DNA of 64,000 bases from Candidatus Gastranaerophilales bacterium (lineage in GTDB: Bacteria; Cyanobacteriota; Vampirovibrionia; Gastranaerophilales; Gastranaerophilaceae). The translations under genes were made by a program, and so were the position numbers. The DNA lies in NCBI GenBank assembly GCA_944326485.1, contig CALVED010000003.1, positions 1 through 64,000 on the forward strand, written 5' to 3'. The notes beneath the pieces were generated by a model. The model was not told the DNA's origin and did not search any database. It worked only from the letters and a program-made list of their open reading frames with translations. Shown here piece by piece: positions 27,147-35,207 of this stretch; positions within the stretch are counted from its first letter, which is position 1; the number at the start of each line of letters is the position of its first letter.

Positions 27147-27434
27147 ATGAGAAAAAATATATTTTGTTTAATGATTTGTTTGTCTGTAATCTCGATGTTT
27201 TCTGTGTCTTATGCTCATGATTCTTTTACATGGTTTGGGTTAAAAAAGAATGATACGGAAGTAGTATTAAAGACATCAGATTCCCATTCAATAAAGCATC
27301 ATAATAAGCATAGAGATTGTTTTTTTTGTTTTGGTGATGATAAACCTAAACCACCTCATAAACATAAGCCGAAACATAAGCATAAACCAAAGCATAAACA
27401 TGCTCATAAAAATCATTGGTTTAAAAAATCTTAG
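27147..27434 (+). CDS. Small secreted His/Lys-rich protein, probable metal binder
   Basis: 95-aa protein with a clear signal peptide (MRKNIFCLMICLSVISMFSVSYA, cut after A-H-like junction near residue 23). The mature part has CFFCFGDDKPKPP (about 58-70) and ends in tandem H-K-H-K-P-K repeats (about 73-90) plus HWFKKS. Such tails bind Ni, Zn or Cu in other secreted proteins; here that is inference. It has a GAAGGA ribosome site, a TATAAT box about 30 bp upstream and its own terminator, so it is an independently expressed unit. The next gene (minus strand) is a radical SAM enzyme. Confidence 0.75.
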   Translation: MRKNIFCLMICLSVISMFSVSYAHDSFTWFGLKKNDTEVVLKTSDSHSIKHHNKHRDCFFCFGDDKPKPPHKHKPKHKHKPKHKHAHKNHWFKKS

Positions 27435-27445
27435 TTGTTTTAATA

Positions 27446-27485
27446 AAAGAAGAGGCAAATTAATTATATTGCCTCTTCTTTATTT
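27446..27485 (+). terminator. Rho-independent terminator
   Basis: Thirteen-base-pair stem AAAGAAGAGGCAA/TTGCCTCTTCTTT followed by ATTT. It closes the His-rich gene; its symmetry could also serve the minus-strand radical SAM gene. Confidence 0.9.
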
Positions 27486-27568
27486 AATTAGTGTCTTAAA
27501 ATTATTATGAGTTACGTTCTTAGTTAATAACAAGAATATATAAAAAATTGTATTGAAAATTTAAATAA

Positions 27569-28603
27569 TTAAAAATAAAGGAAAAATTTATTGAAAAAAT
27601 TTTTGAGTTTAACTGCAAATGATTGCTTAACTTTTTCTAATTTATAAAACTCTTGATTTATATTTAAATTATTAAATTCTTTTATTTTTTTTGAATTTAT
27701 AATTTTAATGAAAGAGTTATAATCAGGGTGCTTAGGCGATAATACGTTATATAAATCAAATTTTTTTAAGAACTCTGTAGACTCGTCATTTTTATTTAAC
27801 ATCATAATATCAACTACGGCATCCAATTTTTTTGCTTTATTTAAGTAATCTAAAATTTCTTTATAATTTAATGAGCATACTACGAAATTTAGTCTAAAAT
27901 CATTTATTTTTCCACTTTTTTTTAGAAAAGAAATATATTGCAGATTTTCTAAAACTTTACTTAAGTTTCCATTTCTTACAAGCTTTTTGTATGTTCTTTT
28001 GTTCATGGAGGGTAATGAAAATTTTATGGATTCAATTTTGTCTTCAATACCTAGTTCTTGAATATTTTCTTTGGATGCATATATACCATTAGAAACAATT
28101 TCAAATTTTATATTTGGATATTTTTCTGCAATATTTTTTACAAAAGATTTTGAATGTTCGCTTACAAAAAGCTCTCCAGTCATATTTAATCTAATGAATT
28201 TTGCATTTTTTAATAAAGGTAAAAGTTTTGTTCTTTCAACTTCTTTCCATTTATTGCTTTCTTCGGCTGACATCTTCTTTATTTCATCATTACAAAACAC
28301 ACATTTAGCAGTACAAGTGTAATCATAACAAAGGCTTATTTGGCTTGGGTAATTAGTTACAATATTATAATTTATATTTTTATTAAAACTTTTCAAACAA
28401 ATATTTGTATTGCAATATTTATAACTTTCATCAAGTATACTTTGTCTTAATTTCTGAGCATTATCACCATTCCATATTTCTTCAATTGTTTGTTCAAAAA
28501 TATTGCCAAAACAATATGCATTATTCCACCATCTACAGCAACAGTAGCAATTACCATCAACATCTATTTCTAATTCTTCAAAGGGTTTTGAACAATAATC
28601 CAT
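27569..28603 (-). CDS. Radical SAM protein with N-terminal Cys-rich (SPASM-like) region
   Basis: 344-aa radical SAM enzyme with the core motif C-T-A-K-C-V-F-C at 97-104. The N-terminal 70 residues hold Cys4, 19, 21, 22, 23, 31, 64 and 69 and the SPASM-typical phrase FGNIFEQTIEEIWN (32-45). The SPASM-like part therefore precedes the SAM barrel, as in the gene at 22838-23911. The G-G-E motif is replaced by M-T-G-E-L-F. The ribosome site is AGGAG. A C-terminal basic/aromatic stretch may touch the membrane. The substrate is unknown; a secreted His-rich protein is adjacent but convergent. Confidence 0.8.
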   Translation of the reverse strand: MDYCSKPFEELEIDVDGNCYCCCRWWNNAYCFGNIFEQTIEEIWNGDNAQKLRQSILDESYKYCNTNICLKSFNKNINYNIVTNYPSQISLCYDYTCTAKCVFCNDEIKKMSAEESNKWKEVERTKLLPLLKNAKFIRLNMTGELFVSEHSKSFVKNIAEKYPNIKFEIVSNGIYASKENIQELGIEDKIESIKFSLPSMNKRTYKKLVRNGNLSKVLENLQYISFLKKSGKINDFRLNFVVCSLNYKEILDYLNKAKKLDAVVDIMMLNKNDESTEFLKKFDLYNVLSPKHPDYNSFIKIINSKKIKEFNNLNINQEFYKLEKVKQSFAVKLKNFFNKFFLYF

Positions 28604-28648
28604 TAATAATATATACTCCTAATTAAATGACAAATTAAATTATAAATG

Positions 28649-29005
28649 TTAATAGAAATAAATACAATTATTATTACTTTTTTCGATGACTTTATTCTGT
28701 ATATATTTTTCAATATTAAGATGAATGACTGCATTTCTTAATTCACATAGTTTTATTTGGTACCTTTTCATATAATTTAAATCTATATCTTCCATATATA
28801 GATTTCTCATAAAAACTTTGTTTTTATATAATGATTTAAATTCAGTAATTATTTTAAGTACATCAGATAAATAAGCAATTCCTATGAACTTTTTTAGTTT
28901 TTGTCCTTCATTTAAACTTTTTGAATTAATTATGTCATTTATTTTATCTCTTTGTTGCTCTTTCCCTTTTGTCTTTTTTGTTTGTATATAGTTTTTATGA
29001 GAAAT
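28649..29005 (-). pseudogene. Truncated ORF remnant lacking a start codon
   Basis: An open frame of 118 codons with no start codon in its first 75 codons; the first Met (M-R-N-L-Y-M-E-D) leaves only about 45 residues. The peptide is helical and ends LRNAVIHLNIEKYI...YFY. The frame breaks at 29006, next to the REP-like hairpin at 29019-29086, which suggests that its 5' part was lost by an insertion or deletion there. The family is not recognised. Confidence 0.4.
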
Positions 29006-29018
29006 TTACAGTATGTAG

Positions 29019-29086
29019 GTTGGGTTTGACTGCTTTTTCCAAAATCTTTGATTTTGCGAAAAATGTCTGGTTTCCCATAACCCAAC
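29019..29086. repeat. REP-like long hairpin
   Basis: Outer arms GTTGGGTT (29019-29026) and AACCCAAC (29079-29086) enclose a second hairpin TTTTTCCAAAATC (29034-29046) / GATTTTGCGAAAAA (29050-29063) with a TTT loop. GTTGGGTT/AACCCAAC palindromes are common in cyanobacterial REP elements, by memory. It lies in a 786-bp stretch without intact gene; 29093-29389 shows nothing further. Confidence 0.55.
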
Positions 29087-29389
29087 AGTAAAAAAGTAAA
29101 ATAAAAATCGTAATATCAAAATTGTGAAATAAAAACTAAGGTAATGTTGAAGATTGAAAAATTAATACTTATGAATTAATTCCTGAATTAAGAATGTTAC
29201 AGAATATTATGGTCTTAGAGTGAACAAAAATATGGCTTAAAAACTATTGTAAATCTGCGTTTGAGGTTGTGTGTATTATTCAAAGAATCAAATTATAACA
29301 TAACTTTAGAATGAGTCTAAATGTAATACAGATATAGCCAAAATGGTTAAATTTATAAAGTTTATAAATCCAGTTAGTTATATACAAGA

Positions 29390-30991
29390 ATGAAAAAAAC
29401 TTGTAATATGGAGTATAAAAAAATTTTAAGAATTAAGATGAAAAAGATTTTAATTTTTAAAATAAGTGAGGGAAGTTTGAAAGAGATCAATAAAAATAAG
29501 ATTAGTATAGAAATAATAAAAACAAAGTGGTTTCGCTATTTAATGTTATTTTTATTTACTTTGATTTTATTAAACCTACTAAATTTTTCTTTTGCAAAAA
29601 CTACTAGTAATACAGAAAAACTATCTAAAATTATTGAAAATAAAAATGACGGTTATTTTAAAATCGTAAAAACAAATTTTAATCTACCCACAAATTTAAT
29701 AAAATTAAAAGATAACAGAATATTGTTCGTGATTTCTGGAAATATGTATATATTTGATTTAAACACTAATCACATAAAAAAATGTAATACAAAGTATAAT
29801 TTTGAAACTAATCGTAATACTGCAATTTTATTAAATGATGGGAAGATATTATTTATTGAACCTAAGATTATTACACCATATGAAAAATTTAGAGAACAAT
29901 TAAAATGTACATATGATAAATGTGGAATATTACCATATAAAGAAGCTGAAAAAATATATTTGCCTGAAATAAGGGATAATTTAGATCTCATGATACAATA
30001 TAATGATTATAAGTATCAATATGAAGAAGCATCAATGCATGGTTATATATATGATACAGAAAAAGATACTTTAACTCCGACAAAAGGGAAACTAAATATA
30101 AGAAGATATAATCCCATAACATTATTATTACCTGATGGAAAAGTTTTAATATATGGAGGATGGATTCCACGCAATAATGGTGGAGTAATAAGCGAATATA
30201 TCGTTAAATATAGAGACATGCTGGCAAGTCAAATAGAAATCTATGATCCTATAAAAGATAAGTTTGAGTTAATACAAAAACAAGATTTTTTTATCCCCGC
30301 ATATGAACCTATTCTAACAAAAGATGGTAAAGTAGTAGTCTTTTTTGAGAATTTTTTAAATAAAAGAATATATTATACATATTTTGATCCCAAAACACTG
30401 ACTTTTACTGAAAATAGAGAATTACCGAACATTGGAGGATGCCATTATACATTAAGATTGAAAGATGGTAAAATGCTATTTTTTTCAACTGTAAAGAATA
30501 AATTTGTAATAAAAGAAATAGAAAAACATCCTTATTTATCTAACACAAAAGTAAAAGAATATTATTATGATTGGGCTTCAGCTGATTCAAGATTTATATT
30601 TATGTTCGATTCAACAAAAGAAGAATTTTCTTTGGTTGGACAAATGGCAGTTCCAAGAGGAACTAATTTTATAGCTACAGAACTTTACGATGGAAGAATT
30701 CTCATTGTTGGTGGAAATGAAAATGAAGCAAAAAGTGGAAGAGGACTTTTCTTCGACTTCCCGACTAAACCTCAGAAAAAAGCTGAAATATTAAATATAG
30801 AAACAGGAAAATCAATAATAATAGGTTCAACACATTATCCTTATTATGTAACAACTTCTTTTATTTCATCATTAACTGATGGCAGAGTTTTGTTATATGG
30901 ACATTACAATAAATTAGATATAGAACTATATATACCCAAAGTTGTTGAAGAAGATAAAGGAGTATGTAAAAAATGTATTAGAAAAAATTGA
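29390..30991 (+). CDS. Membrane-anchored Kelch-type beta-propeller protein
   Basis: 533-aa protein with a cytoplasmic basic N-terminus, one membrane helix or late signal (about 51-69, ending FSFAK) and an extracytoplasmic part made of repeats with the Kelch/galactose-oxidase look: LKDNRILFV, LNDGKILFI, LPDGKVLIYGGW, TKDGKVVVF, LKDGKMLFF, LYDGRILIVGGN and LTDGRVLLYG. Such propellers bind proteins or sugars. Cysteines are few, apart from a terminal CKKC. The start is uncertain: the first ATG has only a weak ribosome site and two later in-frame ATGs exist. Its 3' end overlaps the lipase-like pseudogene. Confidence 0.7.
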   Translation: MKKTCNMEYKKILRIKMKKILIFKISEGSLKEINKNKISIEIIKTKWFRYLMLFLFTLILLNLLNFSFAKTTSNTEKLSKIIENKNDGYFKIVKTNFNLPTNLIKLKDNRILFVISGNMYIFDLNTNHIKKCNTKYNFETNRNTAILLNDGKILFIEPKIITPYEKFREQLKCTYDKCGILPYKEAEKIYLPEIRDNLDLMIQYNDYKYQYEEASMHGYIYDTEKDTLTPTKGKLNIRRYNPITLLLPDGKVLIYGGWIPRNNGGVISEYIVKYRDMLASQIEIYDPIKDKFELIQKQDFFIPAYEPILTKDGKVVVFFENFLNKRIYYTYFDPKTLTFTENRELPNIGGCHYTLRLKDGKMLFFSTVKNKFVIKEIEKHPYLSNTKVKEYYYDWASADSRFIFMFDSTKEEFSLVGQMAVPRGTNFIATELYDGRILIVGGNENEAKSGRGLFFDFPTKPQKKAEILNIETGKSIIIGSTHYPYYVTTSFISSLTDGRVLLYGHYNKLDIELYIPKVVEEDKGVCKKCIRKN

Positions 30992-31744
30992 TTATGATTC
31001 AGCAATTCCTACTTCTAGAAATAATCTAGATGCTTGTTTAATTGATGCATTAGGAAATATTTCAAATCCTCAAAAAATGATTTTTGTAGATATAAACAAT
31101 GATAGTGATAGATATATAGGACGAACATTTGAAATTCGTATTAACAATAGTAGTGCAAACAGTGATGTTGTAAACTTTAAAATATTAGATTATCAACATT
31201 TAAATAATGGTTTTATAGGAGCTATAATTCAGAATACAAAAACAGATGAAGTTATTTTATGGGCAGACGGTACAAAAGGTATTAACCTTGAAAATATAAA
31301 AAATTCACCAGCTGAAATTGCTATTGATTGGATAAATAATATTTTGGGTATTGGTAGAGGGAAAATTTTTCCTCAGCTTGAATCTCTAAAAGAGTTTGCA
31401 GAAAATTATAATAGAAATAGTATTATTAACGGACAACCGTCTATAACAACAGGAATAGGTCAATCAATGATGGCAATAGGTATGTCTCTTTAGCATTTAC
31501 TGAAGGATTTGAAAATATTCAATTTCGAACTTATAGTGGTTGTGTAACAGAAGATTTGCTTAGTTCTATTAAAAATAAATGAGGATTGAATAATTTAGAC
31601 GGAGCAAATTTAAAAACATATATTACACCGAATGAGCCATTATTTAATTTATTAAAACAATATATTGGTGAAAATTCTTTTTATATTAAAGGTTCAACTC
31701 ATAAAACAGGAATAAGTAGTACATGGAGCAGAAGCATATTTTAA
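30942..31744 (+). pseudogene. Frameshifted lipase-like (alpha/beta hydrolase) pseudogene
   Basis: The first part (TTG start, 183 codons) ends FAENYNR...TGIGQSMMAIGMSL and stops at 31493. The next frame continues without a gap as SLAFTEGFENIQFRTYSG, so one frameshift near 31480 splits the gene. A TGA at 31580 then interrupts a readable tail that ends T-W-S-R-S-I-F at 31744. GQSMMAIGMSLAF resembles a G-H-S-L-G-G nucleophile elbow with changes, as in class-3 or DUF2974-type lipases; this is a tentative match. Gene decay next to a mobile-element border fits the context. Confidence 0.5.
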
Positions 31745-31814
31745 TAACAATCAACAAAATTCAGAACGACAAAAATCAAACTAAATGTGATAATTAAAGT
31801 GGTCGTAAAAATAC

Positions 31815-31856
31815 AGCCCTTCTGCTATTTAACAGAAAAGGCTTGTTTTGAAAAAA
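31815..31856 (+). repeat. Left copy of the 42-bp direct repeat (putative attL)
   Basis: Identical to 42818-42859. It begins AGCCCTTCTGC and ends in a G followed by A6. In the right copy the same bases code for the C-terminus of the serine integrase (...PFCYLTEKACFEK). Identity stops sharply on both sides. Confidence 0.75.
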
Positions 31857-31858
31857 AA

Positions 31859-31890
31859 TACCCTCTAGCCTGTAAGATTCGAACTTGGGC
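31859..31890 (-). other. tRNA 3'-end-like relic at the left border
   Basis: On the minus strand this reads GCCCAAGTTCGAATCTTAC...AGAGGGTA, a T-loop TTCGAAT with flanking bases and a 3' end that resembles the tRNA-Arg end at 42862-42890. No body of a tRNA follows. It mirrors the right border, where the integrase end abuts a real tRNA-Arg, and may be a scar of an earlier integration. Confidence 0.4.
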
Positions 31891-32033
31891 ATTATTCAAA
31901 AATGTAGCATAGGATTTATTCATTTTTCAAAATTGATAGAATTTGTAGTTATATAAATATCTTAATAACGATTATATGGAGTATTCATTTTTTTTATTTT
32001 TAAATGTTATAATACATACATAAGGATTTTATT

Positions 32034-32786
32034 ATGAGGAAGAAATTAGATAATCCACCTATTGATAAAGTAATAGTTGCTATTCAACTGAATGATTTTA
32101 TAGTTAATGAGGATGAAATTGAAGAGCTATCTAAATGCTCTTATTTTAAAAAAAGTTATCAAAAAATAAATAAAATAAATGCTGTTTCTTTTGTACTTGG
32201 AGAATCAAATAAAATAACAAATAACATAGAAGCTGTTCATGTTTTTTCTAATACAGATGAAACTGTAGAATTGCAGATTAGTAATGGTAAAATTTTATTT
32301 TTGGATGGTAATAAATATACAACTTATGAAAACTTTATTAACAAGTTTTATAAAGCATTTGACGAAATAAAAAAATTTAAGAAAAAAGATTTTGAAATTA
32401 CTAAAATTGGACTTAGATACATAAATATATTTAGTTTTTCATATGAAGATTATAATCGCTACTTTAAAATTAAACCACAAATTACTGTTGTTAACGAAGA
32501 GAAAAAAGATTATGCATTAATAAAAAATTATATGTCGGTTTTTAATATTGAAGCTCCTGACAATGATAAATTATTAGCAAATGTAAAAGCAATGTTTAAG
32601 ATATCTAGCAATAAAAATGTAAATATTGTTTTTGATATAGATACAACATTAGAAGACAAAATAAACTCAGAAAAAAACTTACAAGAAAAATTGATTAAAT
32701 TAAAAGATTTTAAGAATGATATTTTCTATAGTCATTTTAATGATATATACAATATAAAGGAATTTAAGGATGGCACTTGCGTGTAA
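32034..32786 (+). CDS. TIGR04255-family protein (first gene of a three-gene cassette)
   Basis: 250-aa protein recognised by the opening L-D-N-P-P-I-D-K-V-I-V-A-I-Q-L, the central TYENFINKFYKAF and ITKIGLRYINIF, features of the sporadically distributed TIGR04255 family, whose function is unknown. It is soluble, with mixed alpha/beta composition. TATAAT about 20 bp upstream and an AAGGA ribosome site give it its own promoter directly inside the left end of the mobile element. Its stop overlaps the next gene by 17 bp, which points to translational coupling. Confidence 0.65.
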   Translation: MRKKLDNPPIDKVIVAIQLNDFIVNEDEIEELSKCSYFKKSYQKINKINAVSFVLGESNKITNNIEAVHVFSNTDETVELQISNGKILFLDGNKYTTYENFINKFYKAFDEIKKFKKKDFEITKIGLRYINIFSFSYEDYNRYFKIKPQITVVNEEKKDYALIKNYMSVFNIEAPDNDKLLANVKAMFKISSNKNVNIVFDIDTTLEDKINSEKNLQEKLIKLKDFKNDIFYSHFNDIYNIKEFKDGTCV

Positions 32787-33249
32787 TCAATGGATGAATA
32801 CAAAGATTAATGAACCTGTTCTAAATACTTTTGAACAAGAAATTTATCATGACTTTATTGCTGATTTGACTAGCACGAAAGAAGTTTCAATGACGGTTGT
32901 CTTGAAAGAAAAGTTAAATAATGTGTATTCACAAAGAGATTATGATAATTGGGACGGCGAAGATGCTTATAAACTTTCATATGCTGCGTATCTTCAAGCG
33001 TATACATTTATTGATTCTATAAAAAATCTTCCACAGCCACAGATAATTCCTTATCCAAATGGACATATTGGTTTTGATTGGAAAATTAAGAAACTTAGAC
33101 TTGATGCCTCAATTGTTTTCGATGGAAAAGGTTCTTTTATGTACGTTATATTAGCTCCTGATGGGGAGAGTTATGGTACTGAACTTCATAATACGAAAAC
33201 TCAAGAAAAATTTATCAAATATATGGATATGTTGGTTAATGGGATTTAA
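32770..33249 (+). CDS. Hypothetical protein with NWDGEDA motif (second cassette gene)
   Basis: 159-aa soluble protein of unknown function. It contains YDNWDGEDAYKLSYAAY (about 57-73) and HIGFDWKIKKLRLDASIVFDG (about 97-117 as two halves), with late FMYVILAPDGESYG. From memory, proteins with an N-W-D-G motif often sit beside TIGR04255 genes. It overlaps the preceding gene by 17 bp and the following one by 11 bp, with AAGGA and TAAGG ribosome sites inside the upstream gene. The three probably act together. Confidence 0.65.
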   Translation: MALACNQWMNTKINEPVLNTFEQEIYHDFIADLTSTKEVSMTVVLKEKLNNVYSQRDYDNWDGEDAYKLSYAAYLQAYTFIDSIKNLPQPQIIPYPNGHIGFDWKIKKLRLDASIVFDGKGSFMYVILAPDGESYGTELHNTKTQEKFIKYMDMLVNGI

Positions 33250-33733
33250 TTGTAAAAAACCAAAGGTTGTTACTAGGTATATATTAGACCCAAGTTATAT
33301 TGATTTTGATGAATTTGGTGTTCGTCATACTGCATTTATGCTGAAAAGAGATAAAAATTGGGGGGAAATATCTGTATTTTGTATTGACGGATTATATAAT
33401 TCTTTTTTAGATAATTATTCAGAAAAAGTTTATATAGAAGGGGATAATTTATTCAAAAGAAGAAAAGAACCACTTAAGACTATTGCTAGAGGCGATATAA
33501 AAGTACAAGAACTATTGAAGATAAAAACGATGACGCAAGATTTTATAAGGTTAGTATATACAGATAAAAGGCATTATAATATAACAACTGAACCAAATAA
33601 AAATGAGTTATTTGAATTATATTTAGCAAAAAAAATAGCCCAAATATCAAAACTTCATTTAAGAAAAGATTGGAAAAGACATTATAGTAAGCCGAAAGTT
33701 GTTTCAATTACAACAAAGAAAAAAAGTGGGTAG
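33239..33733 (+). CDS. Hypothetical protein, third cassette gene
   Basis: Unrecognised 164-aa protein from ATG 33239 (M-G-F-N-C-K-K-P). A longer frame begins at 33161, but those 26 residues run inside the upstream gene and look like out-of-frame translation. Features are TRYILDPSYIDF, HTAFMLKRDKNWGEISVFCIDGL (two pieces), TIARGDIKVQELLKI and TDKRHYNIT. The R-H-x-N-I block and the conserved charged residues could be catalytic, but this is speculation. It overlaps the N-W-D-G gene by 11 bp. No terminator is seen after it. Confidence 0.6.
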   Translation: MGFNCKKPKVVTRYILDPSYIDFDEFGVRHTAFMLKRDKNWGEISVFCIDGLYNSFLDNYSEKVYIEGDNLFKRRKEPLKTIARGDIKVQELLKIKTMTQDFIRLVYTDKRHYNITTEPNKNELFELYLAKKIAQISKLHLRKDWKRHYSKPKVVSITTKKKSG

Positions 33734-33759
33734 AACTTTTTTATTTTCTTTTATGCAAA

Positions 33760-33773
33760 TGTGAGTATGCACA
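33760..33773 (+). repeat. 14-bp repeat TGTGAGTATGCACA, copy 1
   Basis: The same 14 bases occur at 37436-37449. The ends form a TGTG/CACA dyad. Both copies lie in non-coding DNA of the element, which suggests a protein-binding or recombination site. Confidence 0.45.
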
Positions 33774-33862
33774 GGGTAAAATATCTGCAATTATTGGATT
33801 TGTGGCGTTATTACTTTGTTGAAATATGATTTTTAGTAATTCGGATATCATTAATAAATAAT

Positions 33863-34235
33863 TTAATACTTCATACTATTAATCGTATAGTTTACAGCGT
33901 TTGTCATACTAGCAGCATAGGCATATTCTTGCTGTTTTATTCTTACTTCTTCTATATGTAATGCTGTTGCGTTACCTTCAATTTGTCTTAAACTAGCATA
34001 ACAAGCAGAAAGTTTATCGGCTAAATATCTTCTGCATTGATTGATTTTACTATTAAAATCTTTCTTTCGTTTTTTGCCAATATTCCTTTTCTGCTAATTT
34101 ATAATTTTTTTTCAAGGCTAATATTGGCATATTGGTTTGGACAAAATTCGTTCCATTGTGGTTCGAAAAATGTATTTGCATTTGCAAAAGTACAACTTAC
34201 TATAATTGCTAAAAATAAAACTAATATTTTTTCAT
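33863..34235 (-). pseudogene. Secreted small protein gene broken by two frameshifts
   Basis: On the minus strand an ATG opens MKKILVLFLAIIVSCTFANA (signal peptide) and NTFFEPQWNEFCPNQY, then the frame is lost near 34110 and again near 34070. Joining frames gives a continuous protein of about 120 aa: ...KLAEKEYWQKTKERF, INQCRRYLADKLSACYASL and a tail VRIKQQEYAYAASM. Its start lies 1 nt after the stop of the TPR pseudogene upstream, so both belonged to one operon. Confidence 0.6.
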
Positions 34236-34236
34236 A

Positions 34237-34791
34237 TTATGTTCCTGTCTCTTTTCTAATTTTTTCAAAAGTTTCATCTAAATATTTATAAGTATGTGGT
34301 GAAACTTTTTCAGAATACTCCATGTCTAATACGATTGAATTAATATCATAATTAAGTATCGTTTTTATTATTGCCTTCATATAATATGCTTTTGATAAAA
34401 ATTCTTTATTTATATTTTGATTGTTCTGAATTGACATATTCATATCTAGTAAAGCACTTTCAAAATCTTTTTGATTCATGTTAATTATTCCTCTTCCAGA
34501 ATAAGCAGAGTATGAGTTTGGCTTATATTTTATAGTATTATTACAATCTGAAAGTCCTCTTTTTGAAGTTTCTATACTTTATTGTGCTGCATAGGCTAAA
34601 CATCTATAACTATAATAAGCCCAACTAGTAGGGTCATTGTTTAATAGTATTGTTGAGTATTTTATTACATCATCAAAATTTTTGTAATACATAACTTGTA
34701 TTAGCTTAAATGAAAATTCTTTTTGTTGTTAGTGGTTCAGCAAATGATGGTAAGTTGTAAAATACAAAAAAAGTACTATAATTATTTTCAT
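34237..34791 (-). pseudogene. TPR-like secreted protein pseudogene
   Basis: A minus-strand ATG at 34791 begins MKIIIVLFLYF, then shifts frame to ...LPSFAEPLTT, shifts again and reads DDVIKYSTILLNNDPTSWAYYSYRCLAYAAQ, a TAA stop, and SKRGLSDCNNTIKYKPNSY followed by YSAYSGRGIINMNQKDFESA. The pieces form tetratricopeptide-like helices. The last 80 codons remain open (ATG 34479) with a ribosome-site-like GGAAGAGG upstream, so a short product is possible but the gene as a whole is broken. Confidence 0.6.
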
Positions 34792-34837
34792 TAAAATTTC
34801 CTTTATTTTTAGTTTTAAATTTTATTTAAGTTGATAA

Positions 34838-35191
34838 TCAGTTCAAGTTAATTAGGAAAAGAATAAGGGAGAAAATTGCGATAATAAAAAAAATTCTAAA
34901 AAAAATAACAACACCGCCTGGAGTTTTTTCATCTTTTGTATCTGCAAAACCTAATACACTAATGAAATAAAAGAATATTGACCAAATCGAGAATAAAATA
35001 GAACCAATTATAATTCCAATGAAGTCAAATAGTGAGTTTTTTACATATTTAGCTTTGCTTTTTGATTCAAAAAAACCATAAATCCAAGCTAATATACCAC
35101 CACCAACTAAAACAACAGCAGTAATAACATGCAATATTGTAGTATGGGGATAACTATCTGGATACATATCCCCATATGAAATCATAGGCAT
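34838..35191 (-). CDS. Small membrane protein with three helices
   Basis: Unrecognised 117-aa protein with hydrophobic segments at about 20-41 (G-G-G inside), 57-80 and 96-115, separated by a basic loop (ESKSKAKYVK) and an acidic/basic loop (DTKDEKTPGG). No signal-peptide cleavage site is visible; the N-terminus is polar and Tyr/Pro-rich. An AAAGGAG ribosome site precedes the ATG. It starts 16 nt after the stop of the small secreted peptide gene (35208-35372), so the two form one transcript. It could be an immunity, export or anchoring partner of the peptide. Confidence 0.65.
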   Translation of the reverse strand: MPMISYGDMYPDSYPHTTILHVITAVVLVGGGILAWIYGFFESKSKAKYVKNSLFDFIGIIIGSILFSIWSIFFYFISVLGFADTKDEKTPGGVVIFFRIFFIIAIFSLILFLINLN

Positions 35192-35207
35192 TATTTTCTC
35201 CTTTATT

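Noticed and set aside
27147-27434. CRISPR-like repeat array in the H-K-P-K region
   Set aside because: The short repeats are in frame, coding for the His/Lys tail, without spacers or cas genes. No CRISPR array was seen anywhere in the window.
31494-31744. UGA read as an amino acid in the lipase-like reading frame
   Set aside because: UGG codes for Trp throughout the window, UGA ends many genes, and the same gene also has a frameshift, so decay is the simpler explanation.
33161-33238. Longer N-terminus for the third cassette gene
   Set aside because: These 26 codons lie inside the preceding gene, give an odd hydrophobic/basic peptide and have no ribosome site; ATG 33239 gives a compact overlap.
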